Shown: piece by piece, positions 23,088 to 23,433 of the stretch
How positions within the stretch are numbered: position 1 is the stretch's first letter
How the letters are laid out: every line of letters begins with the position of its first letter
Assembly: GCA_015061765.1 (NCBI GenBank)
Contig: SUVZ01000012.1
Span: 1 to 23,433, forward strand
DNA: 23,433 nt
Source: Lentisphaerota bacterium
GTDB taxonomy: Bacteria; Verrucomicrobiota; Kiritimatiellia; RFP12; UBA1067
Direction: 5' to 3'
Position numbers and translations under genes: made by a program
Notes under the pieces: model-generated
What the model was told of the DNA's origin: nothing
The model's input: the letters and a program-made list of their open reading frames with translations, nothing else
Databases searched by the model: none

Positions 23088-23433
23088 TCAGTCCACGACC
23101 TCCCAATGGCCGCCTTTGTCAGGTCCGATACCGCGAATACACCCAGCGACCTTCAGATTTGAAAGATGCCGCTATACAGCCAATCCGTCGATTCCCACAA
23201 TCACTACCATGTCGCCCTGTTTCGCTTGCGGACGACCCCTCAAAATCCACGGTTTTCCGACCACTTTCCCTACTGTTTTCCCGCTAATTTTCCTCTTCCC
23301 CAACTGAGAATACCGGATTCATTCTGCGCAGTATAATAATCACGAATACGCCGTCGGGCTTGATTCTGCGTGATTCTACCCTCGATATGCTCCTCGGCGG
23401 TATCGAAAAGCAGTTCTGTGGGGACAGACCCTT
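23088..23433 (-). pseudogene. Fic gene remnant: antitoxin-like segment and winged-helix tail without the catalytic core
   Basis: From the right edge one frame reads LLFDTAEEHIEGRITQNQAR, then RIRDYYTAQ, to TAG at 23272-23270. This aligns with residues 41-70 of the intact Fic protein (IEGEISQDEARQ...DEYY). A second frame encodes GKRKISGKTVGKVVGK, the repeat linker typical of other Fic proteins. After a further TAG near 23170 it encodes RHLSNLKVAGCIRGIGPDKG, ending GHWEVVD and TGA at 23090-23088, a typical winged-helix tail of Fic and RecG-like regulators. The HxFx(D/E)GNxR core is missing, so about 200 codons were deleted and the frame is broken. Confidence 0.65.

Overview
All convincing protein genes in this window lie on the minus strand, so the window reads from right to left. 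The content is accessory: restriction-modification, Fic and ADP-ribosyltransferase-like genes, a MoxR/VWA module, two S-adenosylmethionine synthetase (MetK) paralogues, decayed genes and several families of short intergenic repeats. Base composition is mixed. The MoxR/VWA/MetK block and the LemA block are GC-rich, while the restriction operon is AT-rich, which suggests a different origin. No rRNA, tRNA or core marker is present. The palindromic hairpins with AGGA loops and the TA-flanked miniature element recall gut or rumen bacteria of the PVC group (Kiritimatiellota/Lentisphaerota). That placement is a guess.

Layout from the right. At 23433-23088 is a Fic gene remnant that keeps only its N-terminal antitoxin-like segment and its C-terminal winged-helix tail. 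Next come a 32-nt perfect palindrome and a repeat block, then leader copy 3, which drives MoxR ATPase (22597-21182), an unknown 152-aa protein, a metallopeptidase/VWA protein (20730-19369) and a MetK paralogue (19258-18122). A DUF3990/DUF3791 toxin-antitoxin-like operon follows (17953-17017), then an intact Fic protein (16819-15725) lying between two copies of a direct repeat. The type III restriction operon is at 15128-6831: Res, Mod, a RelE-UvrD fusion and a small zinc-finger membrane protein. Leader copy 2 drives three genes of unknown function (6193-4410). Two small decayed genes and a repeat-rich gap (2884-4409) come next. LemA, a DUF3137-type membrane protein and a truncated nucleotidyltransferase follow (2883-340). 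At the left edge, leader copy 1 drives the start of a second MetK paralogue (79-1).

The most interesting signal is a 5' leader element present three times on the minus strand, at about 312-125, 6430-6243 and 22830-22644. Each copy has a sigma70-type promoter with exact 17-bp spacing, a transcribed region of about 155 nt with several hairpins, an intrinsic terminator, and then a ribosome-binding site and start codon. The 5' end of each transcript carries AUCAAGAC, which is complementary to GUCUUGAU inside the 5' arm of the terminator, so terminator and leader-closing helix exclude each other. Substitutions between copies preserve pairing. This is the architecture of a riboswitch or attenuator. 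I could not match it to a known class from memory. Two of the three copies precede a metK-like gene, one directly and one as the last gene of the operon, which suggests a link to SAM or methionine metabolism. The MoxR/152-aa/VWA/MetK operon together with this leader is my best candidate for an undescribed system.
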